Positions 38,464 through 44,821 of a stretch of 64,000 nt of DNA are shown one piece after another; position 1 is the first letter of the stretch, and each line of letters starts with the position of its first letter. The position numbers and the translations under genes are program-made. The stretch lies in NCBI GenBank assembly GCA_947624965.1, contig CANQMN010000003.1, positions 62,001 through 126,000 on the forward strand, written 5' to 3'. The notes beneath the pieces were generated by a model that saw nothing but the letters and a program-made list of their open reading frames with translations, was not told where the DNA came from and ran no database searches. The DNA is from an uncultured Clostridia bacterium (GTDB taxonomy: Bacteria > Bacillota > Clostridia > Christensenellales > Borkfalkiaceae).

Positions 38464-38590
38464 CAAAACATAGAAAATAAAAAGGGGACGCAACCTTGCG
38501 TCCCCTTTTTGTACATTTTTCGCCGCTCTTGCCCGTCTCTTTTCCCCTCGCCTTTCTCTCTCTTACCTCCCCCTCGCAACGCGAGGGGGA
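38384..38590 (+). repeat. Copy B of the ~200-bp direct repeat
   Basis: Matches 36018-36240: the coding tail (CCCGAAGAGAGTAGCGCGCG), the GGGGACGCAA terminator, the CGCCGCTCTTGCCCGTCTCT stretch and the first palindrome. Together with copy A it brackets the whole lipoprotein gene and its promoter. Confidence 0.8.
38484..38510 (+). terminator. Rho-independent terminator after the lipoprotein gene
   Basis: GGGGACGC, loop AACCTT, GCGTCCCC and five T residues, 20 bases after the stop. Confidence 0.9.
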
Positions 38591-38818
38591 GGGTAGGGTG
38601 GGGGTGTGGCTCTTCACTCCTCGCCTTTCTAGGTCCCCCCTCGCAACGCGAGGGGGGACACATTGTTTTTTACCTTCCCCTCACCATGTGAGGGGGGACA
38701 CATTGTCTTGTTTACCTCCCCTTACGATGTGAGGGGAGACACATAGTTTTTTACCTCCCCTTCACGAAGTGAGGGGGAGGGTAGGGTGGGGGTGTGGCTC
38801 TTCACTCCTCGTCTTTCC
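38566..38818. repeat. Array B: five palindromic repeats with G-rich tails
   Basis: Palindromes start at 38566, 38634, 38673, 38715 and 38754. Their arms vary in a paired way (CTCGC/GCGAG, CTCAC/GTGAG), and ACACATTGTTTTTTA-like linkers separate the middle ones. A 38-base segment GGGTAGGGTGGGGGTGTGGC...CTTTC occurs at both ends (38591 and 38781), and with the preceding G5 each forms a G-quadruplex pattern. No gene lies in this 468-base space. Confidence 0.85.
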
Positions 38819-38874
38819 CGTTAGATCCGTCCCTCTCCGAGGGGGCGGAGATCGCGAAAAAAGGGGGAAAGCGC

Positions 38875-38903
38875 TTGCTTTTTCCGCGCCGTCATGCTAT
38901 AAT
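38875..38903 (+). promoter_or_regulatory. Sigma-A promoter of the M18 aminopeptidase gene
   Basis: TTGCTT (38875-38880), 17 bases, TATAAT (38898-38903), 28 bases before the ATG. Confidence 0.8.
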
Positions 38904-38931
38904 GTTCCAAGTGAATTTACGGAGGGATTTT

Positions 38932-40335
38932 ATGTCTGAAAAAGAAAAGAGCGCAGGGCAAACGTTGGAGGAGAAACTCTCCTACCAAAAGAGGAACTAT
39001 TACGAGATCGCCTCGAAGAAGGAGCTCGCGGAGATATACGGCTATGCGGAGGGGTACAAGAAGTTCCTCGACGAGAGCAAGACGGAGCGCGAGGCATGCG
39101 AAACTTCCGTCCGTCTCGCGCAGGAGAAGGGCTTTACGGAGTACCGCTTCGGCGATCCGCTCAAAGCGGGCGACAAGAAGTACTTCATCAACCGCGGAAA
39201 ATCCGTCGTCGTGTTCCGCATCGGCACGAAGAATTTGGAACAGGACGGCATGCGCATCATCGCGTCCCACATCGACGCGCCGCGCGTGGACATCAAGCAG
39301 AATCCTCTCTATGAGGACTCCGGCATGGCGTTCTTGAAAACGCATTACTACGGCGGCATCAAAAAGTATCAGTGGACGGCGATCCCGCTCGCCCTGCACG
39401 GTGCGGTCGTGCTCGCGGACGGGAGAAAGGTGGACATCCGCGTGGGCGAGGACGCGGGCGACCCCGTGTTCTATATCAACGACCTTTTGCCCCATCTCGG
39501 ACAGGAACAGATGGCGGGCAAGGCGACGAGGATCATTGAGGGCGAACAGCTCAACGTCGTCGTCGGCGGATTGCCCTATGCGGACGAGAAGGCGAAGGAG
39601 AAGATCAAGCTCACCGTTCTCGCCGCGCTCAACGAAAAATACGGCATGCACGAGGAAGATTTCCTCTCCGCGGAGATCTCCGCCGTTCCCGCCTATCCCG
39701 CGCGCGACATCGGCTTTGACAGAGCCCTCATCGGCGCGTACGGACACGACGACAGGGTGTGCGCCTATCCCGCGCTGACCGCCTTGCTCGACTGCGAGAG
39801 CGAGCACACCGTGCTCGCCATGCTCGTGGATAAGGAGGAGATCGGCAGCGACGGCACCACGGGCATGCAGTGCAAGGTGTACGAGGACCTCATGGAGGAG
39901 ATCTCCGTCGCCCTCGGCGCGAACTTCCGCAAGGTGCGCTTCGCTTCCAAGTGCCTTTCCTCGGACGTTACCGCGGCGTACGACCCCAATTTTGCGGGCG
40001 TGTACGAGAAGAACAATTCCGCCATTCTCTCCTGCGGAACGGCGATGTGCAAGTTTACGGGTTCGCACGGGAAGTCAAATTCGAGCGACGCTTCCGCGGA
40101 GTTCGTGGGCGAGGTGCGCAGAATGTTCGCGAAGGAGAACGTCGTCTGGCAGACCGCGGAGCTCGGCAAGGTGGATGCGGGCGGCGGCGGCACGGTCGCG
40201 AAGTTCATCGCCAACCTCAATATCGATACGGTCGATTTGGGCGTGCCCGTCATCTCCATGCATGCGCCGTGGGAACTCGTCTCCAAGGCGGACGTGTACA
40301 GCAATTACAGGGCGTTTTTGGCTTTCATGAAGTAA
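38932..40335 (+). CDS. M18 family aspartyl-type aminopeptidase
   Basis: A 467-residue metallopeptidase of the M18 family, cytoplasmic tetrahedral-type aminopeptidases that release N-terminal residues, often acidic or hydrophobic. Metal ligands are visible in IIASHIDAPRVD (His, Asp), DKEEIGSDG (Glu-Glu pair) and the C-terminal MHAPWELVSK (His). GAYGHDDRVCAYPAL contains the bridging Asp. ATG 38932 follows CGGAGGGATTT; upstream in-frame codons lie in the promoter. It is monocistronic between a promoter and the hairpin at 40362. Confidence 0.93.
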   Translation: MSEKEKSAGQTLEEKLSYQKRNYYEIASKKELAEIYGYAEGYKKFLDESKTEREACETSVRLAQEKGFTEYRFGDPLKAGDKKYFINRGKSVVVFRIGTKNLEQDGMRIIASHIDAPRVDIKQNPLYEDSGMAFLKTHYYGGIKKYQWTAIPLALHGAVVLADGRKVDIRVGEDAGDPVFYINDLLPHLGQEQMAGKATRIIEGEQLNVVVGGLPYADEKAKEKIKLTVLAALNEKYGMHEEDFLSAEISAVPAYPARDIGFDRALIGAYGHDDRVCAYPALTALLDCESEHTVLAMLVDKEEIGSDGTTGMQCKVYEDLMEEISVALGANFRKVRFASKCLSSDVTAAYDPNFAGVYEKNNSAILSCGTAMCKFTGSHGKSNSSDASAEFVGEVRRMFAKENVVWQTAELGKVDAGGGGTVAKFIANLNIDTVDLGVPVISMHAPWELVSKADVYSNYRAFLAFMK

Positions 40336-40359
40336 AAGAGGAAAAGTTTTCCTTTAATA

Positions 40360-40942
40360 TTCCCACAAAAAAATCTTTTGCGTGTGCGCAAAAGATTTTT
40401 TTGTGATTTATCCCCCCACCCAACCCTCCCCCCTTGAAAAGGGGGGAGGTAAATAGAGGAAATAAGAAAAAATTTCCTTAACTTTCCCCAGTAAACGGGG
40501 GGCTATAAATTACTGCGCGGAGCAGGGTCTCCCTGCGGTAGCGCACCCCATTTGCGCGATCCTTCGCGCTTATTGTCGGGGCGAGCGTATTCGAGCCGCA
40601 ATTCGATATCCCATACAAGTTCCATTCCCACAAAAAAATCTTTTGCGTGTGCGCAAAAGATTTTTTTGTGATTTATCCCCCCACCCAACCCCTCCCCCCT
40701 TGGAAAGGGGGGAGGTAAATAGAGGCAATAGGAAAAAATTTCTTTAACTTTCCCCGCCTAAACAGGGGGGCTATAAATTACTGCGCGGAGCAAAACCGCG
40801 CTTTTGCGGTAGCGCACGCAATTTGCGCGATCCTTCGCGCTTATTGTCGGGGAGAGCGCATTCGAGCCGCAATTCGATATCCCATACAAGTTCCATTCCC
40901 ACAAAAAAATCTTTTGCGTGTGCGCAAAAGATTTTTTTGTGA
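40360..40942. repeat. Tandem array of a ~268-bp intergenic element (2.2 copies)
   Basis: Unit starts at 40361, 40627 and 40897 (offsets 266 and 270). Each begins with the near-perfect hairpin CAAAAAAATCTTTTGCG / CGCAAAAGATTTTTTTG. The two full copies continue with a palindrome CCTCCCCCCTTG, then a conserved ~150-bp stretch with GGCTATAAATTACTGCGCGG and CTTATTGTCGGGG. The third copy is only the hairpin and ends at the 3' end of the SRP RNA gene. The first hairpin probably terminates the aminopeptidase gene and the third, read from the other strand, backs up the SRP RNA terminator. Confidence 0.85.
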
Positions 40943-41217
40943 AAAAAAACTGTGAGAGCTTTTTTTGTTGCGACCCACCGAAGCGGGAACGCGACAGGTA
41001 ACTCCGACAAAGCTACCTTATGGCACACGTGCGGCTCCGTTTAGTGCTGCTGTATCCCTACCCTGACACGGTTCGCGGACGCGCGTTGCATAAGACCTTG
41101 TTATCAACATTCCTTATCGCGTGCAGCCTTCCATAGACCACACCGAGAAAAGCGTTCGGCTCTGCTATAGCGGATTGCAGATACAGGGCACCGCTAACTC
41201 CCCACCTATCACAGCAA
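40943..41217 (-). ncRNA. ffs: Signal recognition particle RNA, large bacterial type
   Basis: On the minus strand the sequence contains the Alu domain (GGGGAGTTAGCGGTGCCCTG and TGCAATCCGCTATAGCAGA) and the Ffh-binding domain IV: GTCAGG-GTA-GGGA-TAC-AGCAGC (41044-41069), with GGGA as a GNRA tetraloop. The layout matches the ~270-base Bacillus scRNA. CTGTGA at the 5' end (41214-41209) can pair with TCACAG near the 3' end (40955-40950), which is followed by eight T residues (40949-40942). The RNA pairs with Ffh to target nascent membrane proteins to SecY. The exact ends are estimates. Confidence 0.93.
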
Positions 41218-41221
41218 AAAT

Positions 41222-41250
41222 AGTATAGCCGATTTCGGAGTGTTTTGCAA
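41222..41250 (-). promoter_or_regulatory. Promoter of the SRP RNA gene
   Basis: On the minus strand TTGCAA (41250-41245), a 17-base spacer and TATACT (41227-41222). The predicted start is near 41215, which agrees with the start of the closing helix. Confidence 0.8.
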
Positions 41251-41270
41251 GCGATTTCGGGAGGGAATTT

Positions 41271-41606
41271 TCAGCGTTCGTGCGCGAAGGAGACGAGAAG
41301 TTCGAGTTGCCTTTCGGCGAATTTTTTCGATTGCGGATCCAAAGATCGGTAGAGACGGACGAGTTCGCGCTCCTTCTCGGTGAGCGCATAGGGGAGGGGA
41401 GCCTGTTCTCTGCCCGCGAGATAGTCGAGCGAGCACTCGAAATAATCGGCATAGGCGATGAGACTGTCCAATTGCGGCATATGCGATTTTTCGTGCGTCG
41501 CGATCGTGGTCTGCCCGAGCCCGAGCGCGTCCGCGAGCTGTTTTTGCGTTAAGCCGTTTTCTACCCTCAATTCCTTCAAACGTTTATTGATCGTCATATT
41601 TTCCAT
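41271..41606 (-). CDS. XRE-family transcriptional regulator
   Basis: A 111-residue protein with an N-terminal helix-turn-helix (RLKELRVENGLTQKQLADAL, GQTTIATHEKS, YFECSLDYLAG) typical of Cro/C1-type repressors, followed by a short helical tail (LTEKERELVRLYRSLDPQSK). ATG 41606; a second Met three codons on is also possible because the RBS is weak. It is divergent from the zinc-ribbon membrane protein gene, and the 107-base shared region holds TATCAAAA half-sites that are candidate operators. Confidence 0.85.
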   Translation of the reverse strand: MENMTINKRLKELRVENGLTQKQLADALGLGQTTIATHEKSHMPQLDSLIAYADYFECSLDYLAGREQAPLPYALTEKERELVRLYRSLDPQSKKFAERQLELLVSFAHER

Positions 41607-41639
41607 ATCTCAAATTTAGCATTATTATGCTTAAAAGTA

Positions 41640-41704
41640 TTGACAAATTATCAAAATGTCGTTATAATAAGAAAAAATATCAAAGTTTTGATAAAAAACA
41701 AAAG
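41640..41704 (+). promoter_or_regulatory. Consensus promoter with TATCAAA operator candidates
   Basis: TTGACA (41640-41645), 17 bases, TATAAT (41663-41668). TTATCAAAA lies inside the spacer, and the inverted repeat TATCAAAGTTTTGATA (41689-41704) lies just after the start point. A repressor bound there would block transcription, and the divergent XRE protein is the obvious candidate. Confidence 0.65.
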
Positions 41705-41713
41705 GAGAACAAT

Positions 41714-42565
41714 ATGTCATTGATAAAGCGTCCCGAATGCGGGAACGAGGTCTCGGACAAGGCAAAAACGTGTCCTCATTGCGGGTATGAATTGATCGCC
41801 GAGCCCGCAAATTCCGTCCCCGCCGCCCCGCAAGCGTCCGCGCCTGCGCAAGGAAAGCAACCCTCTGCGTCCGCAAACGCAGCCCAAAAATCCGCTCCCG
41901 CGCCGAAAGTATCGTCCGAAAGGGATTTGGGCAAGGCATGGGAGGCGGCTTGTCCCGTGGATGTAAAGCGGAAAAAGAGCCTTCGGACATTGGATATCTT
42001 CCTTGGCATATGCGTCGGTATCCCGCTTCTTCTTCTTTTATTGCAATTGATCGATGTGATCCTTCCCTTGAACAAAGAGACTTTGTTCGAGCCCGGCTAT
42101 GCCGTGAAGTGCAAAAATTTTATTGACGATGTATTCACCGCGGGCATTGTTCTGTCTTGTGCCGCCTTCGTCGTTCGCTTTGTTCTATTGTATTGGCGGA
42201 GTTACGCGGTTGCGCGGTGGCTGAAAAAGGGGGAATTTGATGCGGCAACTTATTTCAAAAAGATAGGAGGTAAGTGGTATTTGGAGGCATATTGCGCGTT
42301 TGCACCTCACGGAAAAGCTGTGTTGGGGATCTATTGTCTTTCATTCAGTTTTACTCAAATCGGTTTCATCTTTGGGGATTGGGTGTTTCATGAAGGGGCA
42401 ATCGCACGTTTGGAATATATGCTCATCGGGTCGGAAGTTTCCTTCTCGGCTATGGTTGTTCCGCTCATCGTTATGTTGGTATTTACCGTATTGACGTTTG
42501 CTATCGATCTTGCTATATATTTTACCTGTAAAAATTTCATTAAAAAACGCTTTCTCCAAGGCTGA
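41714..42565 (+). CDS. Zinc-ribbon-type membrane protein with one lost cysteine
   Basis: A 283-residue protein from ATG 41714 after AAAGGAGAAC. The N-terminus MSLIKRPECGNEVSDKAKTC matches the common zinc-ribbon start (IKCPECG...CPHCG), but the first ligand is Arg (CGT) instead of Cys. A flexible Ala/Pro/Ser linker follows (residues ~38-75), then about four transmembrane segments (DIFLGICVGIPLLLLLLQ, AGIVLSCAAFVVRFVLLYW, LGIYCLSFSFTQIGFIFG, MVVPLIVMLVFTVLTFAI). Function unknown. The gene is visibly AT-richer than its neighbours and is paired with an XRE regulator, which suggests acquisition as a two-gene unit. Confidence 0.8.
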   Translation: MSLIKRPECGNEVSDKAKTCPHCGYELIAEPANSVPAAPQASAPAQGKQPSASANAAQKSAPAPKVSSERDLGKAWEAACPVDVKRKKSLRTLDIFLGICVGIPLLLLLLQLIDVILPLNKETLFEPGYAVKCKNFIDDVFTAGIVLSCAAFVVRFVLLYWRSYAVARWLKKGEFDAATYFKKIGGKWYLEAYCAFAPHGKAVLGIYCLSFSFTQIGFIFGDWVFHEGAIARLEYMLIGSEVSFSAMVVPLIVMLVFTVLTFAIDLAIYFTCKNFIKKRFLQG

Positions 42566-42583
42566 AAAAAGCGCTCCGTTTTT

Positions 42584-42610
42584 GCCTCCCATGAGCGGGG
42601 AGGCTTTTTT
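42584..42610 (+). terminator. Rho-independent terminator
   Basis: GCCTCCC, loop ATGAGCG, GGGAGGC and six T residues, after the zinc-ribbon membrane protein gene. Confidence 0.9.
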
Positions 42611-42641
42611 GATTGCGGGCAAAAATGCGCCGCCGAAAGCC

Positions 42642-42670
42642 TTGTCTTTTCCCGTAGAAAGTGCTATAAT
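42642..42670 (+). promoter_or_regulatory. Sigma-A promoter of mrp
   Basis: TTGTCT (42642-42647), 17 bases, TATAAT (42665-42670). Confidence 0.8.
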
Positions 42671-42694
42671 AGGCGGGAAAGAAAGGAGGAAGCT

Positions 42695-43543
42695 ATGGCA
42701 AATTGCACGCACGATTGCTCGACGTGCAGCGGAAGCTGTTCTTCGAGAAACAAAAATTCTTTCATCAAGCCTTTGCACAAGGGATCCCGCGTCAAGAAGG
42801 TAATTGCCGTCGCGAGCGGAAAGGGGGGCGTGGGGAAATCCCTCGTCGCTTCGCTTCTTGCCGTGCGCGCCGCCGCGCGGGGATATCGCGTCGCCCTGCT
42901 CGATGCGGACATCACGGGTCCCTCGCTTCCCAAGGCGTTCGGCGTCCATGCGCAGGCGACGGGCAGCGACGGCGAGATCTACCCCGTGGAGACGAAGAGC
43001 GGCATTCAGCTTATGTCGATGAACTGTCTTTTGGAGCACGAGGACGACCCCGTTGTGTGGCGCGGCGCGCTCATTGCGGGCGCGGCGGTCCAGTTTTGGA
43101 CGGACGTCGTATGGAAGGACGTGGACGTCATGTTCATCGACATGCCGCCCGGCACGGGGGACGTGCCGCTCTCGGTGTTCCAGAGCATTCCGCTCTCGGG
43201 CATCGTCGTCGTTACGACGCCGCAGGACCTCGTGGAGATGGTGGTAAGCAAAGCCGTGAATATGGCGAAGCTCATGAACGTACCCATTCTCGGGCTCGCG
43301 GAGAACATGAGCTATTTTCGGTGCCCCTCCTGCGGGAAGGTCCACGAGCTGTTCGGTCCGAGCAAGGCGGAAAAGCTCGCGAAGAAGTACGGCATTCCCG
43401 CGACGGCGCGCATTCCCGTGGACGGCACGCTTGCCGCGCTCTCGGACGGGGGCAGGATAGAGGAAGCGACGACGGACGAATTGGCGGAGATCTTCGCCGA
43501 GATCGAAGGGGCGCGGACGATCGCAGATCACACGTCCCGTTGA
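42695..43543 (+). CDS. mrp: Mrp/NBP35-family ATP-binding Fe-S carrier protein
   Basis: A 282-residue P-loop protein with the deviant Walker A VASGKGGVGKS (residues ~39-49), switch-like DADITGPSLPK and FIDMPPGTGD, and the cluster-binding CPSC near residue 210. The N-terminus is cysteine-rich (CTHDCSTCSGSC), as in clostridial members. These dimeric proteins hold and transfer Fe-S clusters. RBS AAAGGAGGAAGCT. It is monocistronic between its own promoter and a bidirectional terminator. Confidence 0.93.
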   Translation: MANCTHDCSTCSGSCSSRNKNSFIKPLHKGSRVKKVIAVASGKGGVGKSLVASLLAVRAAARGYRVALLDADITGPSLPKAFGVHAQATGSDGEIYPVETKSGIQLMSMNCLLEHEDDPVVWRGALIAGAAVQFWTDVVWKDVDVMFIDMPPGTGDVPLSVFQSIPLSGIVVVTTPQDLVEMVVSKAVNMAKLMNVPILGLAENMSYFRCPSCGKVHELFGPSKAEKLAKKYGIPATARIPVDGTLAALSDGGRIEEATTDELAEIFAEIEGARTIADHTSR

Positions 43544-43565
43544 GCGTTCTTCGCACGGAGAGATA

Positions 43566-43602
43566 AAAAAATCGGGGAGGCAAACCGCCTCCCCGATTTT
43601 GT
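43566..43602. terminator. Bidirectional terminator between convergent genes
   Basis: AAAATCGGGGAGGC, short loop AAAC, CGCCTCCCCGATTTT. A-run on one side and T-run on the other, so it can serve both mrp and the convergent YegP-domain gene. Confidence 0.9.
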
Positions 43603-43611
43603 TCGCTCTGA

Positions 43612-44724
43612 TTATTCGTTGATGATTTCCAGCGCGTCCGTCGCGCCCCAACGCTTGGTGGATTCCACCGCGCTCTCGCATGCGGGACGGGAACGGTACG
43701 CCGAGCCGTTCGCAAGGATGGACCCTCTCGCGCTCAAAAGCTGGAAGATGAAATCCCCCGCCTTCGTCTGCGTGATGGAGAAATTGCCGGCGGCGATGTT
43801 GGTTTTATACGTTTGGATGCCTGCCTTTGCGCTCTGCAAGGAAGCATAGGGAACGCCGCTGGAAAGCATCGGCTCGCCGTTGTTCGCGATGAGATCGAAC
43901 ACATATTTCCCGTTCTGCTTGCGGATGACCCACTTACCGTTGACGGCGGAGACCTTCGCGGGCTCCTCCTTCTTGGGCGCGGGCTTTTCGGCGGGCTCTT
44001 CCTTCTTTGCGGGCGCGGCTTTCTTCGCAGGCGCCTTTTTGGGTGCGGGTTTTTCCGCGGGCTCCGCCTTCTTTGCGGGCGCGGCTTTCTTCGCGGGCGC
44101 CTTCTTGGGCGCGGGCTTTTCTACGGGCTCTTCCTTCTGCTCCTCGACGGGGACGGGTTCCTCCGCGGGCTCTTCCTTCTTTTCCTCGACGGGAACGGGC
44201 TCCTCCGCGGGCTCTTCCTTCTGTTCCTCGACGGGAACGGGCTCCTCCGCGGGATCTTCTTTCTTTTCCTCGACGGGAACGGGCTCCTCCGCGGGATCTT
44301 CCTTCTTTTCCTCGACGGGAACGGGTTCCTCCGCGGGCTCTTCCTTCTGTTCCTCGACGGGGACGGGCTCCTCCGCGGGCTCTTCCTTCTGTTCCTCGGC
44401 GGGGACGGGCTCCTCCGCGGGCTCTTCCTTCTGTTCCTCGGCGAGGACGGGCTCCTCTATGGGTTCTTCCTTCTGTTCCTCGACGGGGACGGGCTCCTCT
44501 GCGGGCTCTTCCTTCTGTTCCTCGGCGGGCGCGGGTCCTGTCGCGGGTTCCTCCGTCTGTTCCTCCGCGAGCGCGGATTGCTGCGCTTTCTTCGCTTTCA
44601 CCGAGAGAACGATCATCGCGATGATGAGCGCGATGATGAGGACGATGATGATCGCCAAGATCACGGTGAGAACGAGATTGTCATTGAAGAAGTCGAGGAG
44701 ACTTCCTGCCGCCAAGTTCATCAT
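43612..44724 (-). CDS. Membrane protein with EP-rich repeat linker and tandem YegP (DUF1508) domains
   Basis: A 370-residue protein. Residues ~15-42 are a transmembrane helix. Residues ~55-215 are about ten copies of a 14-residue unit EEPVPVEEQKEEPA, followed by KKAPAKKAAPAKK repeats. The C-terminal ~110 residues hold two YegP-type modules (KWVIRKQNGKYVFDLIANNG and FSITQTKAGDFIFQLLSARG), each ending in a short helix. YegP domains are small beta-rich folds of unclear function. AAGGAG lies 9 bases before the ATG. The architecture parallels the protein at 15822: membrane anchor, acidic Pro-rich spacer, C-terminal domain. Confidence 0.85.
   Translation of the reverse strand: MMNLAAGSLLDFFNDNLVLTVILAIIIVLIIALIIAMIVLSVKAKKAQQSALAEEQTEEPATGPAPAEEQKEEPAEEPVPVEEQKEEPIEEPVLAEEQKEEPAEEPVPAEEQKEEPAEEPVPVEEQKEEPAEEPVPVEEKKEDPAEEPVPVEEKKEDPAEEPVPVEEQKEEPAEEPVPVEEKKEEPAEEPVPVEEQKEEPVEKPAPKKAPAKKAAPAKKAEPAEKPAPKKAPAKKAAPAKKEEPAEKPAPKKEEPAKVSAVNGKWVIRKQNGKYVFDLIANNGEPMLSSGVPYASLQSAKAGIQTYKTNIAAGNFSITQTKAGDFIFQLLSARGSILANGSAYRSRPACESAVESTKRWGATDALEIINE
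44120..44570 (-). repeat. 42-bp coding minisatellite (14-residue EP repeat)
   Basis: About ten copies of a 42-base unit (sense GAGGAGCCCGTCCCCGTCGA plus GGAACAGAAGGAAGAGCCCG). Single-base variants change EEQ to EEK or P to D. Copy number is expected to vary between strains. Confidence 0.9.
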
Positions 44725-44753
44725 TTTCGTATGCTCCTTTTGCTTTTTTTCTT

Positions 44754-44815
44754 ATTTTATCACGAAAAACGGACGCTGTCAATCCATTGACAAAAATTTC
44801 CCGTTGCGGTAAGAT
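44754..44815. promoter_or_regulatory. Divergent promoters with back-to-back -35 boxes forming a palindrome
   Basis: TGTCAATCCATTGACA (44777-44792) contains the -35 TTGACA of both directions. Rightward: TTGACA 44787-44792, 17 bases, TAAGAT 44810-44815. Leftward: TTGACA 44782-44777, 17 bases, TAAAAT 44759-44754. Confidence 0.8.
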
Positions 44816-44821
44816 AAGATT

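Noticed and set aside
38566-38780. CRISPR array
   Set aside because: The repeats are spaced evenly, but the linkers are conserved instead of unique, the repeats are imperfect, and no cas genes are present.
43880-44812. Plus-strand frames rich in SAGSSFCSSTGTG opposite the YegP-domain gene
   Set aside because: Mirror of the 42-bp EP repeat. The minus-strand product has a promoter, an RBS, a membrane helix and known domains.
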